A DNA stretch of 64,000 nucleotides from Hyposmocoma kahamanoa (Eukaryota > Arthropoda > Insecta > Lepidoptera > Cosmopterigidae). Within the stretch, counting starts at the first letter, position 1. Every line of letters begins with the position of its first letter. Shown here one piece after another: positions 22,431-33,549 of this stretch. Where the stretch lies: NCBI RefSeq assembly GCF_003589595.1, contig NW_020653766.1, forward strand, positions 1,424,714 to 1,488,713, read 5' to 3'. The position numbers and the translations under genes are program-made. The notes below the pieces were generated by a model. The model was not told the origin of the DNA. It saw only the letters and a program-made list of their open reading frames with translations, and searched no databases.

Positions 22431-22494
22431 ATGGTCGTGAATTGTGCTGTGTACGTCTGTTTATCATCATTTTCCGAAAGATGAAACGAAGTAA
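22431..22494 (+). pseudogene. Decayed THAP zinc-finger start
   Basis: ATG at 22431 opens MVVNCAVYVC (C-x4-C as in THAP fingers). After a one-base frame change the DNA encodes HHFPKDETK, matching the F-H-FP-D/K segment that follows the cysteines in THAP domains. The spacer between them is deleted. The exon-like segment ends in GAAGTAAC, the same junction as in the MITE at 7131-7138. It is probably a relic of another P-like or THAP-containing element, unrelated in sequence to the CTTAGAATAATA family outside these motifs. Confidence 0.45.
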
Positions 22495-22863
22495 CTTATG
22501 TCTGAGACTCATTCAGTTATTGTTCTCTTCATTTATTTACTGCAGAGTAATATATGTATGTATAAAAACACAGATTTATTATATCAATATAATGAGACAC
22601 CACGACTTCTAGTTTTCTATTCGTATTGCCGATAAATATTACGTAGGCAGTGAATATATCTAATTATTAACTAAATTTGGAAAAGCAATTTCAAATATCT
22701 TGGTTATCTTACTTAAAAGTACATGTCCGAAATATAACGTTTTAAGTGTTTTTAATTAATATATTTTTGAAATAAATCTTCAATATTACTCTAGTTAGTG
22801 AATTAATGAAAAATAAAATAATATGTCTATATAAATACTTAATAGACATGTATAATTATTAGA

Positions 22864-23139
22864 CATTGGCTTACAATTTGGGTCCGCGCTAAAAAGTGTC
22901 CGAACTTATAGGGCGTTAAAATCGTATACAGAGCGTCATTCGCGCTTTAGTCTTCGTTTGTTCGACTGATAGCGAAGCAAGCAAAATTAGACAGTACTGC
23001 GATGACATTACAATTTAAATTCAACGTTTTAGCTTTTTCATATTCCTTTACATGTCACTACGTTTAAATAGGTTGACTTGGGACTTTTTTTTCGTGCTTT
23101 TTGTATTAGACCCGTCGTCCATTTATTTGTAAGTCAATG
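22864..23139 (-). mobile_element. MITE 'CATTGAC' family, copy 3
   Basis: 276 bp. Flanks TTATTAGA (22856-22863) and TTATTAGG (23140-23147) form an 8-bp duplication with one change. The left end is CATTGGCTTACAA (one substitution) and has lost about 11 bp just inside; the right end is TTTGTAAGTCAATG. Older than copies 1, 2 and 4 by these signs. Confidence 0.88.
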
Positions 23140-23339
23140 TTATTAGGATTATATTAATAGAATCATAGATAACAGATTCGCGTTAAAATTTTCACTATGT
23201 TGCTGCTCTGACCACGTAACGTAATAGTGCGAGAAAGTAATGGGTAACCCTGCCACTTCTCGCACACATTTACACGTGTGCAGATTGCGCCTTGCTTTAT
23301 GTAGTAGTAGTAGGTAAATTAAATAATTTTCGAACGTCG

Positions 23340-23600
23340 TATGGGGTGTCCGGGGTGAGCTTAAGGTCGAAGACTACGCCATACAGAAAAACCGAAAGCA
23401 ACGTGCCAAACGCGCCCTGGTAGAAATCTTCAAGGATCGATTGCAGAGTAGATGACTCAACTTTAGAAATGCGTTACGTATTTGTTCTATCCGACATTTG
23501 ATCTCCACGTTATGATCATATTGATCGTTTACTATGCAGCCAAGGTATTTGTAAGAATGGACTCTTTGGACTCCTTGATTTTGTTACAACCAGATCTTTT
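23340..23600 (-). pseudogene. RTE-like LINE reverse-transcriptase thumb
   Basis: The minus strand reads VHSYKYLGCIVNDQYDHNVE, then IKCRIEQIRNAFLKLSHLL, then LKISTRARLARCFRFSV. FKYLG----G---EI--RI--A--AF--L----L---TK-RLL--YV-SVL-YG is the standard thumb region of RTE/Proto2-like LINEs. It may belong with the C-terminal fragment at 20945-21160, with later insertions between, but that is only inference. Confidence 0.65.
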
Positions 23601-23604
23601 ATAG

Positions 23605-24603
23605 AATGTACTTTAAAAAATAATAAATAATAATCTTTTAGGCCTTGGGAGAGGCGAGATATAATAATCATATAATAATTCATTATTCAAATCACTTTCA
23701 CATCTAAAAAAATATTTCACGACAAATAAAACAACTGTCTAACAAAACTAGTATCAAAAATAATTTAAAAACATGTATCAAAACTAGACCTCTGCTAATT
23801 TCTCAGTGTACCTCCAATGAAAGCGTTCATTCAAAATACTGATTGCACATCAATTTAAATTAACTCTAAACGAAATAACAGTTCTTTTAACAAAATTACC
23901 GTATTTTTTCTAAAAAGTTGCTCTACAAATTATCTTCCTTTATACAATGAAACACGTACAACAAATATATTTATGATATAACGAATAACACATATTGCAT
24001 AACATTATTTGGTTGGTTCGTGGTTCGCGATCCGGCTCATGTATGTGGTATACCAGCAGACGCCAACAATGTTCTAATAGGACATAAAAGGAAGCGTGGA
24101 CGTCCTGCGAAAGCAAGACCCGCATTAATGATTTTTTTTATTGAATTATTAATATTAACTATTATGTCCCACTGCTGGACAAAGGTTAATAAAAGTAACT
24201 AAATTTTTTTTAATTACTTCCTGCTTTTTTATTTTAAGCTTCGGAGCTGATTTTCTTGTAAGCAATTTATGATATTGGAACTAAATCGAACCTTTACTAG
24301 CGAATAAAAAAAAATACGATTTTCAAGCATTAGCTTTGTTGCAATGTTTGTGAATTTTTTTTTGTTGATAATAAAATGGTATGCATGAAATAGGTACGTT
24401 TTTTTCTCATAAATTTGTGGTCATACGTTTATATGCCTGAAATATTAGATGTGCATTGCGATAAAATGTTAAGTATAAATTTTAGTACATAATGCTAAAT
24501 TAATTTTCTAACATACTTTGATGTGCAATCAGTATTTTTATTGGGGAAGTGGCATATTTGGTTGTGAAAAAACTTACTTTTTGGTGAGCGGTTAAATACT
24601 GCC
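23605..24603. other. No gene recognised
   Basis: A short frame at 24020-24202 contains GHKRKRGRPAKARPAL, AT-hook-like, which often occurs in transposon-encoded proteins but is not enough to name one. TTATGTCCCACTGCTGGACA near 24162 is a sequence often seen at LINE ends in Lepidoptera. Otherwise AT-rich. Confidence 0.4.
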
Positions 24604-24767
24604 CATAATAATATAGCCCCGCACTAGGGATACCCTGTGTCGCGAGTGCCATGAAAACACAGATAGACAACCATAAATTACACCCAAACACACGATAGAA
24701 ATAAATGTAGGCCAGACAAATATTTCTCCTGACTCGAGAATCGAACCGTTCGGCCACGGAGGCAGTT
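24604..24767 (-). repeat. SINE-T family, copy 2
   Basis: Reverse-oriented copy from AATATAGCCCCGCACTAGGG to TTCGGCCACGGAGGCAGTT. The segment between the A and B boxes is deleted so that GAGAATCGAACC runs directly into CGGCCACGG. Confidence 0.85.
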
Positions 24768-25301
24768 TATAAATTTTGAATACTCCATTACTATGTTATT
24801 ATTATTGCTGCAAAGATCAATCGATGGTCTCAGAGTGGCAAAAGACGCTGGTTCAAGTCCAGTAAGATCGAAATAATTTTTCTTTGTGTTCGATCTTGCA
24901 TTAAATCAGCGAATATATATATACTTGTTCACCATGCCAGTACACCCGTTACCTAAAGTGACAGGTTGCCCTGCGATGCCAATGCACAATTTTTGACATA
25001 CACATACAATTTAAGACTATTGGTATGAGTATTCTCTGGTATGCAATTCGCTTTGCCAATTCGTTGTATATAATTAACCATACGCTCGCGCAACGGCGAG
25101 AAAAACAGTTACCTAACCTGGATTAGCAAGTTTAACCAGCTGAAGTATATGGTTATATTGCTAGAGCCGAACTGTGACCCCACCATAGTGCACATAACTA
25201 TACAGTAATTAATGTCATGCTGAGTTTCGAATTAATCGTGTAATTTTATTTTGTTTTAGTTATTAATACAGAGATCGCTTAGAAAAAATAAGCCAACTAA
25301 G

Positions 25302-25589
25302 CATTGACTTACAAATAAATGGACGACGGGTCTAATACAAAAACCACGAAAAGAATGTCCCAAGTCAACCTATTTAAACGTAGTGACATGTAAAGGAATA
25401 TGAAAAAGCTAAAACGTTGAATTTAAATTTGTAATGTCATCCCAGTACTGTGCTAATTTTGCTTGCTTCGCTGTCAGTCGAACAAACGAAGACTAAAGCG
25501 TGAATGACGCTCTGTATACGATTTTAACGCCCTATAAGTTCGGACACTTTTTAGCGCTGACCCGACGTCCATATAATTGTAAGTCAATG
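25302..25589 (+). mobile_element. MITE 'CATTGAC' family, copy 4
   Basis: 288 bp, with a perfect 8-bp duplication CAACTAAG (25294-25301, 25590-25597), CATTGACTTACAAATAAATG at the left end and AATTGTAAGTCAATG at the right. Same orientation as copy 1 and very similar throughout. Confidence 0.92.
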
Positions 25590-25815
25590 CAACTAAGCCA
25601 CGGAATGAACCAGCGAACCTAACGACTTCTTCGATGTGCTTATTGTCGGATCTTTGTATTTGGTTTTCAACGACCATTTAGACGTAGCGCCATCTATGAG
25701 AAATCCATGAAAGTAATTCGTCACCCAGTTAGGTACCTTTACAGCTACCAGCCCTGGCTAGAGATGTCAATATTAACTGTAATTAAATTTTTAATGAATG
25801 TCAGAATTTTAGTAA

Positions 25816-26092
25816 CGGTAAAGATCCTTGTGAAAGGGTTCGTCCAGGGTAGTACTGCCACCTTACCTATTTCTGCCATCAAGCAGTAATGTGAGCATTA
25901 CTGTGTTTCGGTTTTGAAAGGTTAAGGGTGCTGGTGAAATTACAGGCACATGGGACTTGTCAACTTATGTCTCAGGGTGACGAGCGCATTGGCAGTGCCT
26001 CATATCTTTGCAATTTAAAGCTCTGAGTGGCACTGCAACTGTTATGGACAGGCGTGTAGCGTACCATCAGGCGCACGACTTGTTCGTCCATG
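25816..26092 (+). repeat. SINE-H family, copy 4
   Basis: Full set of family blocks from GATCCTTGTGAAAGGGTTCG to GGCGCACGACTTGTTCGTCC. Small deletion at GGCAGTGCCTCATATCTTTG. Confidence 0.85.
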
Positions 26093-26198
26093 ACATTCAA
26101 TTATTTTTTTGTGAAATTACTCCACTAGTTTGTTATAATTATTAATACAAAGATTAATAAAAAAGATCTTTTTAATTTATTTTGTTTTGTTCGTGATT

Positions 26199-26610
26199 TT
26201 TTTTTTTTATACATGACAGACAAATGACTCCACTCCACCTGATGTTAAGTGGAAAGTGGTATCCAAACGCGAAGGAACCTAGTGCAGCGATGGAATCCTC
26301 ACTGCACTAGCCACCTCCACCCTGCCTGCCTACAATATGCCTCTTCACGCCTCGTTTGAAGGATCCCATATTATATGAGGGAGGGAAGACATGTGCCGGA
26401 AGGGAGTTCCATTTGCCAACCGTGCGGCAGAGAAAGGAGCCACCGAACCTTTTAGTACGCGATGGAATTCGGCAGGTAGTGAAACGGTGACTACGAAGGC
26501 CAGCACGCGTGCTTCTGAGCAGGAACTGGGAAGGGGGGTTGAGGTTGAACAGCTCTTCAGAGCACTCACCATGGTACACGCGGTAAAAGGCGCTAAGCGA
26601 TGCAACATCT
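26199..26610 (-). pseudogene. Non-LTR ORF2 3' end ('YHGECSEELF' type)
   Basis: The minus strand encodes MYHGECSEELFNLNPPSQFL, then THRFTTCRIP-like sequence, FGGSFLCRTVGKWNSLPAHV and FKRGVKRHIVGR. This set (YHGECS-ELF--IP, F--SF--RT---WNSLP--VFP, N---FK--V--) is the common end of Jockey-like ORF2 proteins in Lepidoptera. It is followed on that strand by noncoding sequence and an A-run (T-run at 26195-26210 on plus). 5'-truncated. Confidence 0.65.
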
Positions 26611-26690
26611 CATTTTGTTTTGCAATAATTTATTTGTGTCTTACAATTGAATGTTTGATCAAGGAGTCATCACATTTATTAACGCGGAGG

Positions 26691-26834
26691 CGCATTAAAC
26701 CGATCAGAAAAAGTTTTATGCCCATGTAATGAGAGCGAAAAAGAGTTTCGCTTACTCTCGGACTTACTTCGCTTACTCGGTCTTTTTGGCTCTTATTTCG
26801 TGAATATAAAGGTTTTTCTGATCGACTTAATGCG
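26691..26834. mobile_element. Short MITE with 22-bp inverted ends
   Basis: The left end CGCATTAAACCGATCAG-AAAAA and right end TTTTTCTGATCGACTTAATG-CG are inverted repeats with two mismatches over 22 bp. The interior has a second inverted pair (GAGAGCGAAAAAGA / TCTTTTTGGCTCT). No clear target duplication. Confidence 0.6.
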
Positions 26835-26839
26835 ACACC

Positions 26840-28092
26840 GTGTCGGTAAGTGTGGTGACTCAGTTGTATCTTCTTTTCTTTGTTTTTTTTTTCTTTTCTG
26901 GTATATAGGTATATATCAAATTTATTTCTATTTTCTTTCTTTCTATTTAGTTTAATGCAACTAATTCTTAAATATTCTCTGCACGTTTACCAATGCTATC
27001 CTTTCTTAGTTTTATTGCCGTTTAGACATCCGTAATTTAATATTTATATATCAAACTACTACAAAACAACTTAAAAGTCCAACCAAATATGTAAAACTGT
27101 ATACGTACACATCATGTTTTGGATAACATACAATTTATACAATGTTACGATGCTTTGTTGTTGTAAATAGCTTAAGAAAGTATTCGAAAGGTGCAAACAA
27201 AAATTGTAACATCAATATTTACATATTTGAGTAGAGTAAGTCTTTGTGTTTTATTTGTAGACAAATATTAAATATAACCCATATGAGCTTCGTTTTTCTG
27301 TGCCCGTCTTTGTTTGTTTGTGACCACAGAACATGTCCACAGAGGAATCTCTTCGGGATTAACATACGTGACGTAGCGATAAAATGGCGAGATTATAATT
27401 CTTCCACTGTATAGTTGAATAATTATCGACTATTTTATTAAGATTTATTATAAATGTTAGACAACATCACATGCGTTGATCTGATCCCAAAGTAAGTAAC
27501 TAAAGCATTTGTGTTATAGAAATCAGAAACAACGACGCAGTAACCCACAAACCCAGAGCCGAGACGATATAGATAATTTAAGTACTTTTCTACACTGACC
27601 CAGCCGGAAACAAAAAACCGGAGTGCAAGCCACAGAGGTCGTCAAACATGTATTTTTACATGTAACACTGTTGTAATTTCTTTTTTTGCGTGGGCCTATT
27701 TTATATTAAAAAAAGTCGTACTCATGGTTTGTGTTTACGTTCTCTTTGTATGATTTTACTTGGCAAGTGTCGACTGTACATATATCGTTTTTGGAATACT
27801 CTTATAGCAAGACGAGTAGAGCGAAAATGACGAAATTCGATTATCAAATCCCAGAAAGTTTGGTCATTACTCTAGGTAGTTTGAATCTATTTATCCAGAC
27901 ACCTAATTTGTAGGATATGAAATGAAGCTTCAGTTACTAATTTCCCTATTTTATGTTACTGTGTACCGATAGAAGTTGCAGGATAATAAGCCCTCAACAA
28001 ACAAGGCTGACCATTTCGCGTTATCTAATGATTTCACCGTTTCGACGTGCAGGTTTTTTTAGATTTAGTAATTAATAATTTAATAAAGTTTT
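26840..28092. other. No gene seen
   Basis: T-rich then mixed AT-rich sequence. Short frames only (for example 27731-27913) with no recognisable homology. Confidence 0.5.
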
Positions 28093-28847
28093 CCATGTGA
28101 TTACGAATACCGATAGTGCGAAGATAATTGTGCGAAAGCTATAATATGCGATGGCTTATTTTCACGTATATTCAGTTGCGCGAAGGTTTGAAAGCGCGAT
28201 GGTTCATATGCGCGAATGACGATAGCACGAAGACAAATTTGCGCAAGCTGGAATGCGCGAATGGTTAATCCTACGATGATTCATTACCTTCACGGAAGTT
28301 TTAGTGGAGATGTCAATAGTTTGGTATTTTTTCCCGTGCGCTTTTATTTCAATGAATCGGTCTGAAAAGTTCGTGAAATTCTTATGTATCCAATTTCACG
28401 AATTTTTGAGGTCAATTGATTTTTTTAACTTATAATCATTGTTTGTTTCTTATATAATAACGCACACACTCAATATAGCCCCGCACTAGGGAAACCCTGT
28501 GTCGCGGGTGCCATGGCCACATACAGATACAACCACAAAGTACACCCATACTCACGAGAGAAATAAATGTAAGCCATAAAAATATTTCTCGCGGCCCGGG
28601 AATCGAACCTGAGACCTGTGCGGCATGGTAACCGTTCGGCCACGGAGGCAGTTGAAGTAGGATTAACTATTCGCGCATTCCAGCTTTCGCAAATTTGTCT
28701 TCATGCTATCGTCATTCGCACAAATGAACCATCGCGCTTTTAAACCTTCTCGTAACTGGATATTCGTGAATGTAAACCATCACGCATTATAGCTTGACTG
28801 TCATCGCACTACCATAATTCGTATAATCGGCATTCGCAATCACGTGG
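28093..28847. mobile_element. Large fold-back element with SINE in its loop
   Basis: The left arm 28093-28274 and right arm 28657-28847 are inverted copies over about 185 bp. Examples are CCATGTGATTACGAATACCG at the outer left against CGGCATTCGCAATCACGTGG at the outer right, and GCGCGAATGGTTAATCCTAC at the inner left against GTAGGATTAACTATTCGCGC at the inner right. Arms are built from repeated GCG-GA-TGG motifs. The loop holds unique sequence and the SINE-T copy at 28454-28653, whose head abuts the right arm. Confidence 0.8.
28454..28653 (-). repeat. SINE-T family, copy 3
   Basis: Full-length reverse copy with both internal-promoter boxes: the B box as GGGAATCGAACC and the A-box region as GTTCGGCCACGGAGGCAGTT. 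The 3' end is at ATAATAACGCACACACTCAA. Confidence 0.9.
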
Positions 28848-28849
28848 GA

Positions 28850-29708
28850 AGCTCTGACCAACAATAATGTAGCTATTCTACTTCTTACAATGTTATACCG
28901 CGCGTCTGAGTTCACATTGTGATGTAATAGAGAACAACCAATTAAGTGTCCGAAGAAATGGCGGTACAAAAATACATATAATTGCTTTTGCATAATTTTC
29001 ATTGATGTCGTGTATTTAAATGAGCAAGTATAGCACGTCGATGAAATGTGTTGTAACGTTATTAATGTTACGATTTTTGTGTACAGTGCAGTGTTATTAA
29101 CTATGCTTACACACATGCTATTAACATATTTTTTTAAAGTACGCTGTGATAGCCATTTTGACGTTAGTCTACTCATCAAGTTTCGTATTAATTCATAACT
29201 ACGTTGAAGGAGCTAATTGATGTACATTGCAATAGTGACGTGCATTTTACGACACAGCTCGGCATTTGTTTTACGAAATTCGAAATTTTAAAAAATGAAA
29301 TCTAATACGATCGTCGCTTATGGGATCGCTGGCCAGGACAACTTCTGCCTCCGGCAAACTCGCGTCAAAGCTCAATGCAAAACCAAGCAGTTTCGAATTG
29401 ACGATAGGTAGGTAGGTAGTAAACATTCTTATTTTCGTTTTATTACTACTTTTTAATCAGCTACCCCTTGCAATATACTTGTTATAAATCTAAAAACTTT
29501 TGCGACCCACATTGGATTATATTTTTTTCGATAATGAATTGAGATTTGACCTCAGTATTGTAGTCTGTAAAACGGCCATCATAGTGCCGGTACTGTAGTA
29601 AAGGTGTTACTTCGTATTTACGCCGGAGGCGTAAGTTATGTGAAATCCAAATTACACGTCTAAACCGATGAACCAATATTGACGAATTTTGATATAAGAG
29701 GCTCTAGG
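28850..29708. other. No gene recognised
   Basis: A minus-strand frame 29179-28787 is open for 130 codons but overlaps the right fold-back arm and shows no recognisable domain. The stretch 29407-29420 is a short GTAG repeat. Nothing else. Confidence 0.45.
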
Positions 29709-30061
29709 CTTAGAATAATAACGCATAGAATGATAATTTCATATCAAACGAACTGTCACAAGTGAGGCAAAAATCAAATTCATGCAGGCTAGTTTTAGTA
29801 GTAGGTTAATTTTCATACAAGTTGAAACGCGTTACTTCCTTGTGGAATGTGATGTTAGTATCTGTTTTATGTTTGTCTGACATATTTTTACACTCATTTA
29901 CCGCACATTTTGTCATTTTTAGCTAAAATTCTAGATCTGTTCGCGGTGCAAGTTGACCTTGAGCACTGAAGGCCCGCCCGCTCGTGTAGGCCCATTGGGC
30001 GCGCTACAATTTGCCTCACTTAGCGTGTGCGGACTAGGTTTCTATGCGTTATTATTCTAAG
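29709..30061 (-). mobile_element. THAP-bearing MITE (P-like), copy C
   Basis: 353 bp, with perfect 8-bp duplication GCTCTAGG (29701-29708, 30062-30069) and matched ends CTTAGAATAATAACGCATAG / CTATGCGTTATTATTCTAAG. The minus strand encodes MTKCAVNECKNMSDKHKTDT then ITFHKE, the same THAP start as copy B with conservative changes (I to V, T to M), followed by GTAACG. Confidence 0.9.
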
Positions 30062-30499
30062 GCTCTAGGCATAATTTTTGTCACAAAAATAAACCTTAAA
30101 CGTATCTCATAAAGAGTGATTATTCAGGACATGGCAAAACTCAATATTTATTTTAAATTTCATATCAAGGGTTTGGTTGCATTAAGGTAAGTGTACTCTT
30201 TGACATTGTCCCAAAGTATGACAATTCTGCATTATTTTTTTTAAATAAGGAAACAGATACTGATATAACTACAAAACCGTGTTACATGTACTAGTAATGG
30301 TGTCGCCACTTTGTAGTTTATAGGATTTAGACTAAACTGTAATACCTACGTACCTGGTTCAAATATTCTCAATGTAGATATTAAGGGACGACAAAAGATA
30401 CTTAATTTATAGGTATATAAGCGGGTAGAAAGACACTGAACCATGATGAAAGTGTTCATAACACTACATTGTGCTATGACGAGGAACCGTAGTGGACCT

Positions 30500-30890
30500 C
30501 CAGCCTTTTTTTTTGACGGGGGAAATCTTTATGGATACCCCTGAGCGCAGAGAGACCCAGGGACTATGTGGGGACTCTCCCTCCAGACTGGAGGGCCTAC
30601 CCCACTAAAACCCCCCCGGGTTTCCCTCTCGCCGGTTGAGTCGGCGCCATGGAATCAGTGAACATTCACCACGACGCCGCCGCCGCCTTAGCTTACGCCA
30701 GGGCTCTCGCGCCAACGGAGGGGCGAGTCGGTTGTCCTCCGACCCATCGCGCACCTGCTCCGCGGCCTCCTTTTGCGACATAACCTCTGCGCAAAAGGAG
30801 GCCACCGCCTCTCAGGACTCCTCGCTATCGAGCATGGCGGCAACAACGCTCGGCAGCGAGAGGGTGGACCTCCAGTCTCCCCTTTAGTCC
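30500..30890 (-). pseudogene. R1-like LINE ORF2 end and 3' UTR
   Basis: The minus strand encodes EEAWEAV-like sequence, then MASFCAEVMSQKEAAEQVR, matching the SEEAW-A--SFCE-V--QKE-AERER segment at 37430-37500 that closes R1-like ORF2 proteins. It is followed by GC-rich 3' untranslated sequence and ends at a T-run on plus (about 30505-30515), i.e. a polyA tail on the minus strand. GC-rich compared with its flanks. Confidence 0.6.
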
Positions 30891-33067
30891 AACCTCAGCC
30901 CAACAGGTTTCAATCTTCGATAGCTAGTAATCGCGGTGGAAGTGTACATGCCAGCTACTACCGACCCGATTGATGCCAAAGACAGGCACCCACAGTTATA
31001 CGCGTCAATGAGGCTAGTATACTGCGGGTCGAGTCAGCCCGTGGCAAATTGAGTCATAGAAAATTTTTGTTTACAAGATTAATCTCGACAATTAACTTAG
31101 TTGTGTGTCTTTCCACCGTGTCTATGCATGTCGTAATGTTAAACAGTACATAGAGGAACTTACCAGTTGTTTGTCTCTTAGGGTACATTCACTTACACAG
31201 CCATATCTTCAATTTTAACCAAACTGAAGTGCTCTCGGTTCCCGCCATTACCGTTGACGTTACTGCCATCTCGATAGTGTTAAAATAACAAGTTAGCAAA
31301 GGCAAAACAGTGTTACCACAATACAAAAAATGGGTGAAGTTCGTTTACTCACCAAATGATTGATTATCGCGTGTCTCGCGACAAATGGTATATAATGAAC
31401 TCCGTTTAGAAGCTTTCATCGATTCAATCAATATTTTTTCAATGTAGCGATTGCTTTTGCGAACAGGTGACCGAAGTTGAATGTGCTTCCGCTCACGCGA
31501 TGCGCTCCTCCTACCGCAAAATAGCGGCTATTTGGTGTCGCAAAATAGAAAAGGATTCAGTTTAAATACAAGTTTTTATAAATAAAAAATATTATTCTGC
31601 ATTGCTAAATAAATACCCTCCGTACTACCAGCAAAAACATCTCAAATAAAATGCAGTAATACACCGCAAATCCTGCACTTAAAAAGCACTAATGACATTT
31701 TTGGTGTACTTGGATAAATATGATAATATTCCGTTTGAGTGGTTCTAACGTTTACCATGAAATTACTCCTTAAAGTATAGTTTATAAACATTTATATTCA
31801 GGGTAAACTTAAAAAACGCTACTTACGGTATGTTTTCAATAAATAAACAACGAAATCACCAGCCCAAACAATACTCACACGATTGTCGTGACGTATTTTT
31901 GAAGTTGTTTATTTTTTTTAAATGACAGACCCAGGCATTAAAAACTTTATGGTTTGCTAGAGTAGTTACCGAAATAGCAATTAATTTTAGTGCTTTTACC
32001 TGTTATAACTTCGATATCCCATAAATCGGTATAAAATCACCACCGGCACCTCTAGGTGTGGTATGCCTCTACGGCTGCATGTATCGCGTGAGCGGTTAGT
32101 TAGTGTTCTTACAAAAATCGTTAAGACTTTGAGTAGTTTGAGTGTAATTTTTAGTCGGAAAAAATTTAAATTAAAAAATTAGTCGGAATTCTGTTATTTA
32201 TTGGTAAGTGTTTATTAAAACTATTAGATAACTGTACAAACAACGTGTTGTTTTTATTGATATACATATATTGTTTATATTTTATTTTAGAGGTATGTCA
32301 AACACTGGTGCAAAATTTCAATGTTTAGCAGTAGTTGACACCCATGTCAAGCACTCGTACAAATGAATATTCGAATATTTTTTAATACTTAATTTCGACC
32401 ATTTGGTAGGCGAATTACTCTATTAGTAGTAAGTTTGTATGGGTAGTTTGAGTAGTGTTTGACATGGGTGTCAAAGACTGTTTTACTATGGGGACCTTAG
32501 AAGATGGAAAAAATAAAGGGAAGGAGCTACCTTATCTGCGGAATAGACGTCTCTACCTAAACCAAAAATGTCCACCACAATTGGCGAATTTAGTGTTGTA
32601 CCAAATCATAGAAAAGTCAATATCGACATGCAAAAGTATGGCATGAAAATTGATACTGTTGTTACTCTGTTTTATGTTTGCAAATTTGTGTAGTTAACTG
32701 TAATCAAAGTGTAATCAAAATGATGCATACTAGGCTATTATTACTAAGCAAGTAATGAGCCATTTTAATCAAAATTAAATATAAAGTTATTTACCAATGA
32801 ATGTAACGATGGAATTCTATTGGAAGTTCTATTTAAATTTGAATGGAGCGAACAAACGAAGATGGTATTTGGTCCAATGTTTATGTTCGGCAGTCCTATA
32901 ACTTCCAACCATTCTTTCTTTTTTCATTTGCGGGTATAGTTTAAAAATAATAATAATGAAATAATAAAAACCTCGTAGTGAATTGTTTCAATAACAGAAT
33001 ATCGATAATATGTATGCTTACGAGAACAACACTATCTCAAAATAATCATTATCAACAATCATCAAAA
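30891..33067. other. No gene recognised over about 2.2 kb
   Basis: At 32331-32478 a hairpin-forming 16-mer TTGACACCCATGTCAA (32335-32350) recurs inverted (TTGACATGGGTGTCAA, 32458-32473). A 63-codon frame at 32455-32646 starts there without recognisable homology. The remainder is AT-rich and unremarkable. Confidence 0.45.
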
Positions 33068-33420
33068 TATTTTTTTTTATTCTAATGTAAGTGTGCGTTT
33101 GACCTCCATCTCACCTGATGGGATGTGACGACGAGGTCGACGATGGAGCATGCACACCTAATTAATTCCTATTCACTCTCGCCTTGAAAAGGTTCAAGTT
33201 ATAACGTTCAGGGAACAAGTCTGCAGGCAGGGAATTCCACTCCACAGCCGTTTGCTATATAAATGTGGAAGCGTAACGCTTCGTGCGAATCTTTGGAATA
33301 TCCACAACATAGGGGTGGAAGCCAAGCCGACGCCTAGTCCCCCGATGATCGAAAAGGGAGGCGGAATTAAATCGTGTAATTCCATCGCACACTCTCCGTG
33401 ATATATCCTGTAAAATACCG
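33068..33420 (-). pseudogene. Non-LTR ORF2 3' end ('YHGEC' type), second copy
   Basis: The minus strand encodes FYRIYHGECAMELHDLIPP, a frameshift, then TRRRLGFHPYVVDIP, a stop, [19 protein letters not shown] and FKARVNR. This is the same C-terminal architecture as 26199-26610 but a different subfamily. The plus-strand T-run at 33068-33078 is its polyA tail. Two frame breaks. Confidence 0.65.
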
Positions 33421-33455
33421 ATAATAGCCATATGTATTAAGTACAGTACGTCGGT

Positions 33456-33545
33456 ATGCGGATCGGGAGCCTAAAATGGATATGGGCAGGACATGTTGCT
33501 AGTCGGGACGAACGACCGATGGACCAAGGCGGTCGATATCAGTAG
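33456..33545 (+). pseudogene. LINE ORF2 scrap (KWIWAGHV motif)
   Basis: Thirty codons reading MRIGSLKWIWAGHVASRDER and ending in a stop. The LKW-WAGHVAR motif is a hallmark of the C-terminus of RTE-like LINE reverse transcriptases. No continuation recognised. Confidence 0.55.
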
Positions 33546-33549
33546 CCGG

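Noticed and set aside
24020..24202. AT-hook-like GHKRKRGRPAKARPAL as a gene
   Set aside because: A single short basic motif without flanking domains is too little to call a gene; likely transposon debris.
24815..24900. Possible tRNA or SINE (CTGGTTCAAGTCCAGT) near 24850
   Set aside because: Only a T-arm-like stretch is visible; no A box or acceptor pairing, and no second copy in the window.
26307..26729. Plus-strand frame 26391-26729 as a gene
   Set aside because: It is antisense to the LINE C-terminus, whose minus-strand translation matches a known family.
28787..29179. 130-codon minus-strand frame
   Set aside because: It overlaps the right arm of the fold-back element and has no recognisable domain or codon pattern.
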